DNA from: Alphaproteobacteria bacterium UBA3612
GTDB taxonomy: Bacteria; Pseudomonadota; Alphaproteobacteria; Sphingomonadales; Sphingomonadaceae
DNA length: 64,000 nucleotides
NCBI GenBank assembly: GCA_002375465.1
Contig: DFLT01000008.1
Span: 62,001 to 126,000, forward strand
Direction: 5' to 3'
Position 1 is the first letter of the stretch; each line of letters starts with the position of its first letter. A program made the position numbers and the translations under genes. Under the pieces are notes generated by a model that saw only the letters and a program-made list of their open reading frames with translations, made no database searches and had not been told where the DNA came from. Below, piece by piece: positions 42,198 through 54,485 of this stretch.

Positions 42198-44693
42198 ATG
42201 ACCAAGTGGCTGCCATTACGGCTGGCGCTGCGCGATTTGCGGGGCGGTCTGGGCGGCTTGCGCTTGCTGGCTATCTGTCTGTTTCTGGGTGTGGCGGCGA
42301 TCGCAGGTGTCGGCAGTCTGTCATCCTCCATTGCCGCCGCGCTGGCAGCGCAGGGCCAGGCGATTTTGGGCGGTGACGTTGAGGTTCGCATTGCCCAGCG
42401 CCGTGCAACCGAGGAGGAGCGCCAATCCTTCGCCGCAGAGGGAGCCGTGGCCGAGGTCGTGCAGATGCGGGCCAATGTCTCCACCGACGAAGAGTCGATG
42501 ATCGGCGAGCTGAAAGCGGTCGATGACGCATATCCGCTTTACGGCGAATTTACGCTGGTGGGAGGCGGCAGCCTTCAATCTGCGCTGCAAGAAGGAGTGC
42601 TGATCGGACGCCAGGCAAGTGAGAAGCTGGGCGTCGGCGTTGGAGATTTCGTGCGGATCGGTCTGACGCAATTGCCGGTATCGGGCGTTCTGGATCAGGA
42701 GCCTGATAAGGTTGCGGAGGGCTTCGTCCTGGGGCCCACATTGCTGATAAATCAGGCGCGGCTGACGCAGACTCAGCTGGAGCGGCCGGGCAGCCTTTAT
42801 CGCGTGCATTACCGCATCCGGACGCCCGAGACAGCCGACCCGGAAGCGGTCGCGACGCGTCTGGAAGAGGCTTTCCCTGAATCAGGCTTTCGTGTGCAGG
42901 ATCGCACAAATGCAGCCCCCGGCGCACGCCGTTTCATCCTGAATACCGGGCAGTTTCTGACCATGGTGGGCCTTACCAGCCTGCTGGTCGCGGGCGTCGG
43001 CGTGGCGAGCGGGGTCGGTTCTTACCTGGCGTCCAAGACGCGATCCATCGCCAGCCTGAAAAGCATCGGCGCGGATTCGGGCACGATCTTTGCCATTTAT
43101 CTGATCCAGATCGGGATCGTCGCTTTGGCGGCGGTAATGGCGGGCGCCATTGTCGGTGCGTTGGTGCCGGGAATCGTCGGCCAGATTGCCGGTGACGCGC
43201 TGCCGGTGCCGCCGCGCGCGGGCATATATCCCCTGCCGCTGTTGAGTGCCGCCGTTTATGGCCTGCTCGCCGCGACGGTTTTTGCGCTCGTACCGCTAAC
43301 CCGGGCGCGGGATGTGCCGGCGGCCCGCCTGTTCCGAGTCGGCGTTGAAACGATGCAAAGGCCGCCGGCGCGCGTCGTCGCCATCATCGCCGCCGCCGCA
43401 CTGATCATTGCGGCCCTCGCGGTTGTGCAGGCGCGCGAGCCCCTGTTCGCCGCCGGATTCCTCGCCGCGGCGGTTGCCGTCCTGATCATTCTTGGCCTGC
43501 TGGCCAGCCTGATTACAGCCGCAGCCCGCCGGGTGCCGCGCCCGCGTCAGCCGCTCCTCAGGCTGGCGCTTGCCAATCTGACGCGGCCGGGCGGGATGAC
43601 CAGGGAGCTGACGGTGGCCCTTGGGCTCGGCCTGACATTGTTCGCGACGCTGGCGGTCATCGAAACCAATCTTGGACGGCAGATCGAGCAGACGATCCCG
43701 GCCGAGGCGCCGAGCCATTTCATTCTCGACATCCCCTCTGGCGAGGCCCCTGAATTCCGGGCGGTCGTGGAAGGCGCCGCCGAAGGTGCGGGTGTTCGCA
43801 TCGTTCCCAGCCTGCGCGGTCCGGTCACGATGCTGAACGATGTCAGGGTTGCCGATATGGAAGAAATTCCGGAAGGCGGCTGGATCCTGCGCGGCGATCG
43901 TGGCCTGACCTATGCCGCCGATCTGCCCGAAGGAAACCGCGTGGTTGCAGGCGACTGGTGGCCGAAGGATTATGACGGCCCGCAACTCGTGGCCATGGAC
44001 GCGGAGATTGCGGAAAATCTCAGCCTGGCGGTCGGTGATCGCATTACGGTGACGATACTCGGCCTGCCACTGGAGGCAAGGATCGCCAATCTGCGCGAGA
44101 TCGACTGGCGCTCCATGGGGTTCAACTTTGGGCTGGTTTATTCTCCGGGGCCGATCGAAAACGCACCGCACAGCTTCATGGCGACAATCCGTGCGCCGGA
44201 CAGCGCCGATCGAGCCCTGTCGGAGGCATTGGGCCAGGCATTTCCAAGTGCGAGTGTGATCCGGGTCCGCGATGTGGTCGACAGTGCCGAGGCACTGCTG
44301 GGGCAATTGACCACAGCCATACGCGCATCCGCCGCCGTTGCCATTCTGGCGGGCATTGCCGTTCTGATCGGTGCCATCGCTGCCGCGCGCCGTGCCCGCA
44401 CCTATGATGCCGTCATGCTGAAGGTTCTGGGCGCGACCCGGACGCAGGTGCTGATCGCATTCCTGATTGAGTTCGTCCTACTGGCCGTCACCGTCTCTGT
44501 CCTGGCACTAAGCCTCGGGGTGATGGGGGGGTGGTACGTCGTGACGCAGGTGTTCGAGCTGGACTGGTTACCCGAATGGGCGCCGGTATTAGGGATTACC
44601 GCAGCCGGTGCCATCACGGTTATCATGTTCAGCCTGATCGGGTCATGGCAGTCGCTGCGTGTTCGTCCGGCGCAGGCGCTGAGAACCCTATAG
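42198..44693 (+). CDS. ybbP: FtsX-like ABC permease YbbP
   Basis: 831 residues from MTKWLPLRLALRDLRGG (ATG 42198, AGGG upstream; another ATG is at 42168). An N-terminal helix followed by a periplasmic MacB-type domain, then FtsX membrane domains near residues 255-370 (MVGLTSLLVAGVGVASGVGSYLASKTRSIASLK, quoted in part) and 715-831, with two more helices in the middle. Works with YbbA; substrate unknown, thought to relate to lysophospholipid or lipoprotein handling through the tesA link. Confidence 0.94.
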   Translation: MTKWLPLRLALRDLRGGLGGLRLLAICLFLGVAAIAGVGSLSSSIAAALAAQGQAILGGDVEVRIAQRRATEEERQSFAAEGAVAEVVQMRANVSTDEESMIGELKAVDDAYPLYGEFTLVGGGSLQSALQEGVLIGRQASEKLGVGVGDFVRIGLTQLPVSGVLDQEPDKVAEGFVLGPTLLINQARLTQTQLERPGSLYRVHYRIRTPETADPEAVATRLEEAFPESGFRVQDRTNAAPGARRFILNTGQFLTMVGLTSLLVAGVGVASGVGSYLASKTRSIASLKSIGADSGTIFAIYLIQIGIVALAAVMAGAIVGALVPGIVGQIAGDALPVPPRAGIYPLPLLSAAVYGLLAATVFALVPLTRARDVPAARLFRVGVETMQRPPARVVAIIAAAALIIAALAVVQAREPLFAAGFLAAAVAVLIILGLLASLITAAARRVPRPRQPLLRLALANLTRPGGMTRELTVALGLGLTLFATLAVIETNLGRQIEQTIPAEAPSHFILDIPSGEAPEFRAVVEGAAEGAGVRIVPSLRGPVTMLNDVRVADMEEIPEGGWILRGDRGLTYAADLPEGNRVVAGDWWPKDYDGPQLVAMDAEIAENLSLAVGDRITVTILGLPLEARIANLREIDWRSMGFNFGLVYSPGPIENAPHSFMATIRAPDSADRALSEALGQAFPSASVIRVRDVVDSAEALLGQLTTAIRASAAVAILAGIAVLIGAIAAARRARTYDAVMLKVLGATRTQVLIAFLIEFVLLAVTVSVLALSLGVMGGWYVVTQVFELDWLPEWAPVLGITAAGAITVIMFSLIGSWQSLRVRPAQALRTL

Positions 44694-44702
44694 CGGTTTT
44701 GC

Positions 44703-44731
44703 TTGAAATTGGAGTGTCGCGACCCCACAAT
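44703..44731 (+). promoter_or_regulatory. sigma-70-like promoter of the BAX-inhibitor-1 gene
   Basis: TTGAAA (44703-44708), a 17-nt spacer, then CACAAT (44726-44731), 57 bp before the ATG. Five of six match at -35 and four of six at -10. Immediately after the ybbP stop. Confidence 0.45.
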
Positions 44732-44787
44732 ACACCCATGAGCGTCGCGCCTATCGCGCGCGCACGATTGGGAGAGAGTACAGAGCG

Positions 44788-45534
44788 ATGGTAAACCGTA
44801 CCGATCCTCGTTTCACCGTCCGCCAGCATGGCGCATCCGCGACCGCGGTACCGCGCGCCGGCGGGGCCAGCTATGATGCGGGCCTCAGGAAGTACATGCT
44901 GTCGGTCTATAATTACATGGCGTCCGGCGTCCTGCTGACCGGCCTCGTCGCGTTTCTGTTCGCGCAGAGCGGTATGGCCGAGCAGCTGTTCTATTCCGGC
45001 GGCATTCTGCGCTGGGTCGTGATGCTGGCTCCGCTGGGCTTTGTCCTGGCGCTCAGCTTTGGCCTGAACAGAATGTCGACATTCGCCGCGCAAGCCACCT
45101 TCTGGGGCTTTGCGACGGTGATGGGCGTCAGCATTTCGTATATCTTCCTGGCCTATACGAACACGTCGATTGCGCAGGTCTTCTTTGCCACGGCAGCTGC
45201 CTTTGCTGGCCTTAGCCTGTGGGGTTACACCACGAAGAAAGATCTGAGCGGGATGGGCACGTTCCTGATCATGGGTGTGATCGGTATCCTGGTCGCATCA
45301 CTGATCAACATCTTCGTCGGATCGTCGGTCCTGCAACTGGCCATTTCGATCCTTGGCGTGCTGATCTTCGCCGGCCTGACGGCGTATGATACGCAGAAGA
45401 TCAAGAACATCTACTTCCAGGTCGCAGGCACCGATTTCATGGGCAAGTCCATCGTGATGGGCGCCCTGACCCTCTACCTCGACTTCATCAACATGTTCCT
45501 GTTCCTGCTGCAATTGTTCGGCAACCGCGAATAG
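44788..45534 (+). CDS. Bax inhibitor-1/YccA family membrane protein
   Basis: 248 residues with seven membrane helices, first preceded by a charged cytoplasmic N-terminus. Family signs: YMLSVYNYMASGVLLTGLVAFL, quoted in part, GGILRWVVMLAPLGFVL, and the C-terminal LTAYDTQKIKNIY with the conserved Asp, then LTLYLDFINMFLFLLQLF. Relatives are pH-gated calcium leak channels. ATG with GAGAGAG upstream. Monocistronic, with a strong terminator. Confidence 0.94.
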   Translation: MVNRTDPRFTVRQHGASATAVPRAGGASYDAGLRKYMLSVYNYMASGVLLTGLVAFLFAQSGMAEQLFYSGGILRWVVMLAPLGFVLALSFGLNRMSTFAAQATFWGFATVMGVSISYIFLAYTNTSIAQVFFATAAAFAGLSLWGYTTKKDLSGMGTFLIMGVIGILVASLINIFVGSSVLQLAISILGVLIFAGLTAYDTQKIKNIYFQVAGTDFMGKSIVMGALTLYLDFINMFLFLLQLFGNRE

Positions 45535-45574
45535 ATCAGGAGGGGCGTGAGCGCCCGATCCGATCGGACTTGAG

Positions 45575-45609
45575 AGGTCCGGCAAGGGAAACCTTGCCGG
45601 ACCTTTTTT
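45575..45609 (+). terminator. rho-independent terminator of the BAX-inhibitor-1 gene
   Basis: A perfect 13-bp stem (45575-45587 with 45592-45604), GAAA tetraloop and a run of six T. A second small hairpin GGGCG-TGAG-CGCCC lies just before it at 45543-45556. Confidence 0.95.
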
Positions 45610-46006
45610 ATGTGTGGCCCAGATCTGCGGACATCGCGGGAATGCCGTGTGCTGGTGACGCGTTTAATCTGTCGGCAAGGCACCAATGCCCAAGAGACGG
45701 CAGACGCCAGGAGCCGTTCTGCGCGCGCACATCGGCACGGATAAGAGATTACTCACGAAAACCGCTGCCTGAGGGGCGAGCATCGAAGCTGACCTGAACG
45801 ACGGCTGGAGGGTGTCGCGTGTCTTTTCAGCTAGAGGAGCTTTCCAACCGGGCGACCGCCATTTGCAGGTGGAGACGATAGCAGGGTCGCTTGGTGGTGC
45901 GGAACAGCACGAGCGGCCGCTGCCTTAATCGTCCGGTGCGGACGCGCGTCAGTGGCGTCAGGCGACGGGAGTGCCGATCATCCGCCGGCGCCGCGCTGGG
46001 CGCAGC
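45610..46006. other. unexplained 397-bp intergenic segment
   Basis: No annotated gene type recognised. Plus strand: CCAA (45844-45847) and GCGACC (45852-45857) can pair with GGTCGC (45885-45890) and TTGG (45891-45894), suggesting structure. Minus strand: in the same frame as the small gene ending at 46007, the sequence stays open for 59 sense codons after its TAG, to a TGA at 45827-45829, and reads protein-like (RPLVLFRTTKRPCYRLHLQM). Either a small RNA, a decayed extension, or chance. Confidence 0.4.
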
Positions 46007-46448
46007 CTATTGACCCAGTGCCTCGCTAATTGCGTTGCCGGCCATTTCCGTGGTCAGTTGCGCCATTCGCCCGCCCAATTGCCGCATCTGCGATTCGATT
46101 GCCGCGCGTTCTGCGCCGCGTGCATCCTCATGCTCGTCGGCGAGCTTTTCGAGCTGGTCAGCAAGACGTTCCATCTCAAGCTCGAACGCATCCGAGCTTG
46201 CTTCGAAGGCGCCGCTGCCGTTGGCAAGGCGCCCATCCATGTTCTGCATCCGGTCGCGGACGGCATCGACCTCGACGCGCACATCGGCACGTTCGTGCGG
46301 GACGTGCAGACCGAAATCGTCGCCGGAAGAATGCCAGACCAGTCCAGCGCGGGAATCGCGATCGAACAGATTATCGATCTGTGACACGCCGATCAGCGCG
46401 GCGACGGCACCGGCGACGAGGCCGGTGCGTTTCCAGTCTATTCCGTCA

Positions 46449-46456
<8 letters not shown>
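46007..46456 (-). CDS. membrane-anchored coiled-coil protein downstream of clpA
   Basis: 149 residues from ATG 46454-46456, overlapping the end of clpA by 8 nt. N-terminal anchor TGLVAGAVAALIGVS, then a charged linker and a long helical segment with heptad-like spacing (about residues 70-140: EASSDAFELEMERLADQLEKL in part). No family recognised. Co-translation with ClpA hints at a shared regulation, not necessarily a shared function. Confidence 0.68.
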
Positions 46457-48818
<2,362 letters not shown>

Positions 48819-48972
48819 ATAAGGTTCCTCATCCCAGGAACCGGCCGCGCCAGTGCGGCGGCCCCGCTTGTCCAGTAGATTTGCACGGTGCGCGTAAACG
48901 TCAAGTGCATATGGGACGGAACGTGTAAGGATTTACGCTGCTTCTATCCCGCCGGGATGGGATCGCGATCCG

Positions 48973-51900
48973 CTAGCCCGGGTCTCCATAGCCGCCGCCG
49001 CCTGGTGTTTCGATCAGGAAGGCGTCGCCGCGCGCCAGCGATGCGCTGCCCGTGCTGCCGATGGTTTCTATCGTACCATCGGCGCGCTCGACCCGGGCCG
49101 TACCTGGCAGGGCGTCTCCGCCACCGAAGAGGCCAAAGGGTGCTACACGCCTGCGGTTTGCCAGCAGGTTCGCCTCCACCGCTTTGCGGAACCGCAGACG
49201 GCGAACGACCCCGTCTCCGCCCTTGTGAAGGCCAGCGCCGCCCGAACCCCGTCGAATGGAAAATTCCTCCAGCACGACGGGAAAGCGCGTCTCCAGGATT
49301 TCGGGATCGGTCAGGCGGCTGTTGGTCATATGCGTTTGCACCGCGTCGGCGCCGTCAAAGTCGGCGCCTGCTCCCGATCCGCCCGCTATGGTTTCATAAT
49401 ATTGGTAGGAATCATTGCCGAAGGTGAAATTGTTCATCGTGCCCTGTGCCGCCGCCATCGCGCCCAGCGCGCCGAACAGCGCGTCGCAAATGACCTGGCT
49501 GGTTTCGACATTGCCGGCGACCACCGCGGCGGGAGGGCGCGGGTTCAGCATCGACCCCTCGGGAACGTGAATTTCGACCGGCCGCAGGCAGCCGTCATTC
49601 ATCGGTATATCCTCATCGAGCAGCGTCCGGACGACATACAGGACGGCGGCCCGAACGACCGCGTAGGGCGCGTTGAAATTTCCATCCAATTGGGGCGAGG
49701 TGCCGGTAAAGTCCACGCTTGCGCGGTCCCCCTCTATATCGACCCTCACTTCAACCGCGGCCCCCTGGTCGAGCTCGTAGCGCATATGGCCGCCGCTGAT
49801 CCGGCCAAGCAGGCGGCGGACGGCCGCCTCTGCCTGGTCCTGCACATGTTCCATATAGGCGTCGACGACACCGCGCCCGTAATCGGCTGCGATGCGACGC
49901 AGCTGTTCGGCGCCGCGCGCGCAGGCGGCAATCTGCGCCTTCAGGTCGGCAATGTTCTGATCGGGGTTTCGTGCCGGATGAGGGCCGGAGCCGAGCAGTG
50001 CGCGGACCTCGCCATCCTGAAACGCGCCATTGGTCACGATGCGTACATTGTCGAACAATATGCCCTCTTCCGCGATCGTGCGGCTGCCCGGCGGCATCGA
50101 CCCGGGGGCGATACCGCCAATGTCCGCATGATGACCACGCGCGGCCACCCAATAGGCGGGGGCGTCATCTTCCGGACGCAGGAAAACCGGCATGATCACC
50201 GTAATGTCGGGCAGGTGCGTGCCGCCAGCATAAGGATCGTTCAGCGCATAGACGTCGCCGGGGCGAACGCCATTGCCGCTCCTTTCGCGGACCGCAGCCA
50301 CGCTGGCGCCCATGGAACCCAGATGGACGGGCATGTGCGGCGCATTGGCGATCAAGGCGCCCTTTGCGTCGAACAATGCACAGCTGAAATCCAGCCGCTC
50401 GCGAATATTGACGCTGGAGGCAGAACGCTGCAGCGCCGCGCCCATCTCCTCGGCAATAGCCATGAACAGGCCATTGAATATCTCCAGGCGGACAGGGTCC
50501 GGCGAAGCCACTGCCTGCGTTTCGCCGCCGGATGAAGAATCGAGAGCGCGGGGGGCGTGTCTGTCGCTCTCGGCGATGTTGTCCGCCGATCCGGTGCGCT
50601 CAAGAATTAGATTGCCGAGCCGGTCGACCTGCGCCGTCCAACCGGGTTCCACCATGGTCGTCGATACGCTGTCGAAGATCAGCGAAGGACCGCAAACCGA
50701 AAACCCGCCCGCCAGGGTGCTTCGGTCGTAAAGCGGCATCGGCGCCCCTGCATAGTTTGTTTGTCCGATGGGTTCGCCGGAACTGTCCGGCAGATCTACT
50801 TTGTTCTCTCGCCCCGACCCGGTCGCGGCAATTGCATCCACGCGGATCATCTCGACGATCAGTGGCGCATCGCCGACAAAGCCGAATTGCGCGCGGTGAG
50901 CATCCTCGAATGCAGCGCGCATTTCGGTGGTCGATGCAAAGGCAAGTTCTATGGCGTGGTCGGTACCTTCGTAGCGCAAAAATACCCGCGTCTCGGTCCG
51001 CGGCTCGGTCTCTGTGCCGCGCGCCTCTCCCAATTCGTCGAGGGCGGCGGCGGCGAGCGTCTGCCGCGCATTCGTGATGGCGTCCTGATCCTCCAGCGGA
51101 ATGCCCAGCGTCCTGCCGCGCGATGCCCGCCGGTCGGCCAGGCCCATGCCATAGGCGCTGAGCACGCCGGCATGCTGGTGGATCATGACGCGTTTCATGC
51201 CCAGCGCGTCGGCAACCAGACAGGCATGCTGTCCGCCTGCGCCACCGAAGCAGGCGAGGGTATAGCGCGTGACGTCGCGTCCGCGCCCGACGCTGATACG
51301 CTTGATCGCATTCGCCATATTGGAGACCGCAATGTCGATCAGGCCCCGTGCAGCATCCTCTGCCGCCATGCGCTGACCCGTCGCGGCCTCCATCTCGTCG
51401 AGGAGGCTGGTCATTCGACGCTCCGATGCGGCGCGGTCGAGCGGCTGATCGCCGGTTTCGCCGAACACATGCGGGAAGTGGTCCGGCTGTACCTTGCCCA
51501 GGATCAGATTGCAGTCGCTGATGGTCATGGGACCGCCCCGCCGATAGCAGGCCGGGCCGGGTACCGCCCCCGCGCTCTCAGGGCCGACCAGCAGGCGCAC
51601 GCCATCGAAGCGGCAGACGGAACCGCCGCCCGCCGCCACTGTGTGGATCGCCATCATCGGTGCGCGAATGCGGGCGCCGGCCACTTGGGTTTCGTGGCTT
51701 AGCTCATATTCGCCGGCATAATGCGACACGTCCGTCGACGTGCCGCCCATGTCGAAGCCGATTATCTGATCGAAACCCGCAGCTTCGGCCGTCTTTGCCA
51801 TGCCGACGATGCCGCCTGCAGGGCCGGACAGGATCGCATCCTTGCCGCGAAACCGGCCGGGCTCGGACAGACCGCCATTGGATTGCATGAAAAGAACGTC

Positions 51901-52602
51901 CGCATCCTCGCCCAGACTGGCGGTCAGGCGGGCGATGTAACGGTCGAGGACGGGGGACAGATATGCATCCACAACCGTCGTGTCGCCGCGTCCGATCAGC
52001 TTGATCAGTGCGCCGACCTCGTGGCTGACCGAAACCTGGGTAAAGCCCACTTCCCGCGCCAGCTCCGCCAGCCTTGCCTCATGTGCGGGATGGGCATGGC
52101 CATGCATGGTGACAATGGCCGCAGCGCGCAGGCCGCGTTTTCGGGCGGCGGCGAGGCCTACACGGGCATGATCCTCGTCGAGCGGCAAAAGAACTTCGCC
52201 GTCGCCGGTGATCCGTTCCTGCACCTCCAGTACGTCGGCATAGACGGGTGCGGGCTTGACGATGTGACGCGCAAAGAGCTCGGGGCGCGCCTGATATCCG
52301 ATCGCCAGTGCGTCGCCAAAGCCCTGTGTGATGACGAGCAAAACAGGCTCGCCCTTGCGTTCCAGCAGGGCGTTGGTGGCAACCGTCGTTCCCATACGAA
52401 GATCGAGCGGCGGCAGCGCATCGCCCTTCGCCGTGCCGGTCAGTTGCCGCATGCCCTCAACCGCCGCATCGTCATATGCTTCGGGATTATCGGACAGCAG
52501 CTTTGCCGTCGTCACGCGGCCATCCGGCCCCAGCGCAACGATATCGGTAAAGGTGCCGCCCCGGTCGATCCGGAATTGCCATTCGCGTGCTGCCAGCGCC
52601 AT
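48973..52602 (-). CDS. 5-oxoprolinase (HyuA-HyuB fusion)
   Basis: ATP-dependent hydrolysis of 5-oxoproline to glutamate (glutathione cycle) or a related hydantoinase. 1209 residues from MALAAREWQFRIDRGGTFTD (ATG 52600-52602). HyuA part, residues 1-670, with RIDRGGTFTDIVAL, GGIVGMAKTAEAAGFDQIIGFDMGGTSTDVS, quoted in part; HyuB part from about 695 on with AEEMGAALQRSASSVNIRERLDFSCALFD, quoted in part, and GGGGYGDPG at the very end. The single-chain arrangement is the eukaryote-like 5-oxoprolinase form. Long monocistronic unit. Confidence 0.92.
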   Translation of the reverse strand: MALAAREWQFRIDRGGTFTDIVALGPDGRVTTAKLLSDNPEAYDDAAVEGMRQLTGTAKGDALPPLDLRMGTTVATNALLERKGEPVLLVITQGFGDALAIGYQARPELFARHIVKPAPVYADVLEVQERITGDGEVLLPLDEDHARVGLAAARKRGLRAAAIVTMHGHAHPAHEARLAELAREVGFTQVSVSHEVGALIKLIGRGDTTVVDAYLSPVLDRYIARLTASLGEDADVLFMQSNGGLSEPGRFRGKDAILSGPAGGIVGMAKTAEAAGFDQIIGFDMGGTSTDVSHYAGEYELSHETQVAGARIRAPMMAIHTVAAGGGSVCRFDGVRLLVGPESAGAVPGPACYRRGGPMTISDCNLILGKVQPDHFPHVFGETGDQPLDRAASERRMTSLLDEMEAATGQRMAAEDAARGLIDIAVSNMANAIKRISVGRGRDVTRYTLACFGGAGGQHACLVADALGMKRVMIHQHAGVLSAYGMGLADRRASRGRTLGIPLEDQDAITNARQTLAAAALDELGEARGTETEPRTETRVFLRYEGTDHAIELAFASTTEMRAAFEDAHRAQFGFVGDAPLIVEMIRVDAIAATGSGRENKVDLPDSSGEPIGQTNYAGAPMPLYDRSTLAGGFSVCGPSLIFDSVSTTMVEPGWTAQVDRLGNLILERTGSADNIAESDRHAPRALDSSSGGETQAVASPDPVRLEIFNGLFMAIAEEMGAALQRSASSVNIRERLDFSCALFDAKGALIANAPHMPVHLGSMGASVAAVRERSGNGVRPGDVYALNDPYAGGTHLPDITVIMPVFLRPEDDAPAYWVAARGHHADIGGIAPGSMPPGSRTIAEEGILFDNVRIVTNGAFQDGEVRALLGSGPHPARNPDQNIADLKAQIAACARGAEQLRRIAADYGRGVVDAYMEHVQDQAEAAVRRLLGRISGGHMRYELDQGAAVEVRVDIEGDRASVDFTGTSPQLDGNFNAPYAVVRAAVLYVVRTLLDEDIPMNDGCLRPVEIHVPEGSMLNPRPPAAVVAGNVETSQVICDALFGALGAMAAAQGTMNNFTFGNDSYQYYETIAGGSGAGADFDGADAVQTHMTNSRLTDPEILETRFPVVLEEFSIRRGSGGAGLHKGGDGVVRRLRFRKAVEANLLANRRRVAPFGLFGGGDALPGTARVERADGTIETIGSTGSASLARGDAFLIETPGGGGYGDPG

Positions 52603-52851
52603 GATCCAACTATCGCCGCTGATGCCCGTGGGCACAAGGGGAAGGGTAGCCCCTCCGCGCAGAGGCAGCGGGCATTATGTCCAGCAGGTCACGGCCGCAG
52701 GTCTTGCATTCGGCTTCTGACGCCCCGATGAGAGCGGACGCTGATGTACAGGCATAGCTGCGAAATTTGGCGCACATCAATATATATCCTGCATATGGTG
52801 TCGCGGATTGCCGCCACTGTGCCTGGCGGATGAAAGAGGACTGAGAATTAC

Positions 52852-53952
52852 ATGGGTTTCAAATGCGGTATCGTCGGCCTGCCCAATGTCGGCAAGTCCA
52901 CTCTGTTCAACGCCTTAACGGAAACGCAGGCTGCGCAGGCGGCGAACTTTCCGTTTTGCACGATCGAACCCAATGTCGGACAGGTGGGCGTTCCCGACCC
53001 CCGGCTGGACAAGCTGGCCGAGATCGCGAAATCGGCAAAGATCATCCCGACCCAGCTGGCCTTTGTCGACATTGCCGGGCTGGTGAAAGGCGCGTCCTCG
53101 GGCGAAGGGCTCGGCAATCAATTCCTCGCGAACATTCGCGAGGTCGACGCCATCGTTCATGTGCTGCGATGCTTCGAGGATGACGACATCACCCATGTCG
53201 ATGGCCGCGTCGATCCTGTGGCGGACGCCGAAGTCGTTGAAACCGAACTGATGCTGGCCGACGTTGAAAGTCTAGAACGCCGCGTTCCCGCTGCCGAGAA
53301 GAAGGCGGCGCAGGGAGACAAGGAAGCTAAGATTCAAGCCAGCGTTCTGGGGCAGGCGCTGAAATTGCTGCTGGATGGAAAGCCCGCCCGTCTGACCGAA
53401 CCGAAGGATATCGAGGAGGCGCGGGTATTAAAGCAGGCGCAGCTGCTGACAGCCAAGCCCGTGCTCTACGTCTGCAATGTCGGTGAGGAGGAAGCGGCGA
53501 CGGGCAATGCATATTCCGAAGCGGTCGCGAAAAAGGCGGAAGCGGAAGGCGCGCTGAGCGTCGTGATATCCGCCGCGATCGAAGCGGAAATCAGCCAGAT
53601 GGACCCAGCCGATCGCGCCGATTTCCTGTCCGATCTCGGCCTCTCCGAAACCGGCCTCTCCCGCATCATCCGCGCCGGATACAGCCTGTTGGACTTGATC
53701 ACCTTCTTCACCGTGGGGCCAAAGGAGGCGCGGGCCTGGACGACGCCGAAGGGCGCCACTGCGCCGAATGCAGCGGGTGAGATCCACACCGACTTCGAGA
53801 AGGGCTTCATCCGCGCCGAAACCACCGCCTATGACGATTTCGTCGCTTGCGGCGGAGAAACGGGTGCGAAAGAGGCCGGCAAACTGCGCCTGGAGGGCAA
53901 GGAATATCTGGTCCGCGACGGCGACGTCATGCATTTCCGCTTTAATGTGTGA
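52852..53952 (+). CDS. ychF: redox-regulated ATPase/GTPase YchF
   Basis: Obg-related P-loop protein binding ATP preferentially, associated with ribosomes and stress. 366 residues. G1 GLPNVGKSTLFNALT, PFCTIEPNVG, G3 DIAGLVKGAS, coiled middle domain, C-terminal TGS domain (DLITFFTVGPKEARAWT). GAGGA upstream of the ATG. Confidence 0.97.
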   Translation: MGFKCGIVGLPNVGKSTLFNALTETQAAQAANFPFCTIEPNVGQVGVPDPRLDKLAEIAKSAKIIPTQLAFVDIAGLVKGASSGEGLGNQFLANIREVDAIVHVLRCFEDDDITHVDGRVDPVADAEVVETELMLADVESLERRVPAAEKKAAQGDKEAKIQASVLGQALKLLLDGKPARLTEPKDIEEARVLKQAQLLTAKPVLYVCNVGEEEAATGNAYSEAVAKKAEAEGALSVVISAAIEAEISQMDPADRADFLSDLGLSETGLSRIIRAGYSLLDLITFFTVGPKEARAWTTPKGATAPNAAGEIHTDFEKGFIRAETTAYDDFVACGGETGAKEAGKLRLEGKEYLVRDGDVMHFRFNV

Positions 53953-54003
53953 GGCAGAACGCGCGGTGACGGTCGCCCTTTTTCCAGCGCAGGAATCCTA
54001 ATC

Positions 54004-54471
54004 ATGAAATATCTAGAAGACCTGATCGTCGGTACGAAGGCGCAGTTTGGTCGCTATGAGGTCACGCGCGAAGAGGTGCTGGATTTTGCGCGCAAGTATG
54101 ACCCCCAGGCGTTTCACTTGGATGACGAAGCAGCGGCCAAGACGCATTTCGGTCGGTTGAGCGCATCGGGATGGCACACTTGCGCGATGACCATGGCGAT
54201 GATCGTGGAGGATCAGAAAGGCGACAGGCGAGCCGGGTTGGGTTCACCCGGGATCGACGAACTGCGCTGGCTGAAACCGGTCTTTCCCGGCGACATATTG
54301 CGTGTGGAAACCGAAGTGACCGATGTGCGGCCCAGCCGGTCGCGACCGGAACTGGGTTCCGTGCATTCGCTGGTTACCGTCTTCAATCAAAAGGATCAGG
54401 CGGTTATGACCATGAAATCCATCGTCCTGGTGGCGACGCGGCCAACGACGAACCCGCAAATGGAGGCGTAG
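54004..54471 (+). CDS. MaoC-like hotdog-fold dehydratase
   Basis: 155 residues, R-specific enoyl-CoA hydratase-like. YDPQAFHLDDEAAAKTHFGRLSASGWHT includes the catalytic Asp/His (quoted: DPQAFHLDDEAA and GRLSASGWHT). Follows ychF by 51 bp. Acyl substrate unknown. Confidence 0.9.
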   Translation: MKYLEDLIVGTKAQFGRYEVTREEVLDFARKYDPQAFHLDDEAAAKTHFGRLSASGWHTCAMTMAMIVEDQKGDRRAGLGSPGIDELRWLKPVFPGDILRVETEVTDVRPSRSRPELGSVHSLVTVFNQKDQAVMTMKSIVLVATRPTTNPQMEA

Positions 54472-54485
54472 CGGGCAGGAGGCGT

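Noticed and set aside
49225..50535. A 436-codon plus-strand frame.
   Set aside because: Antisense to the 5-oxoprolinase HyuB part.
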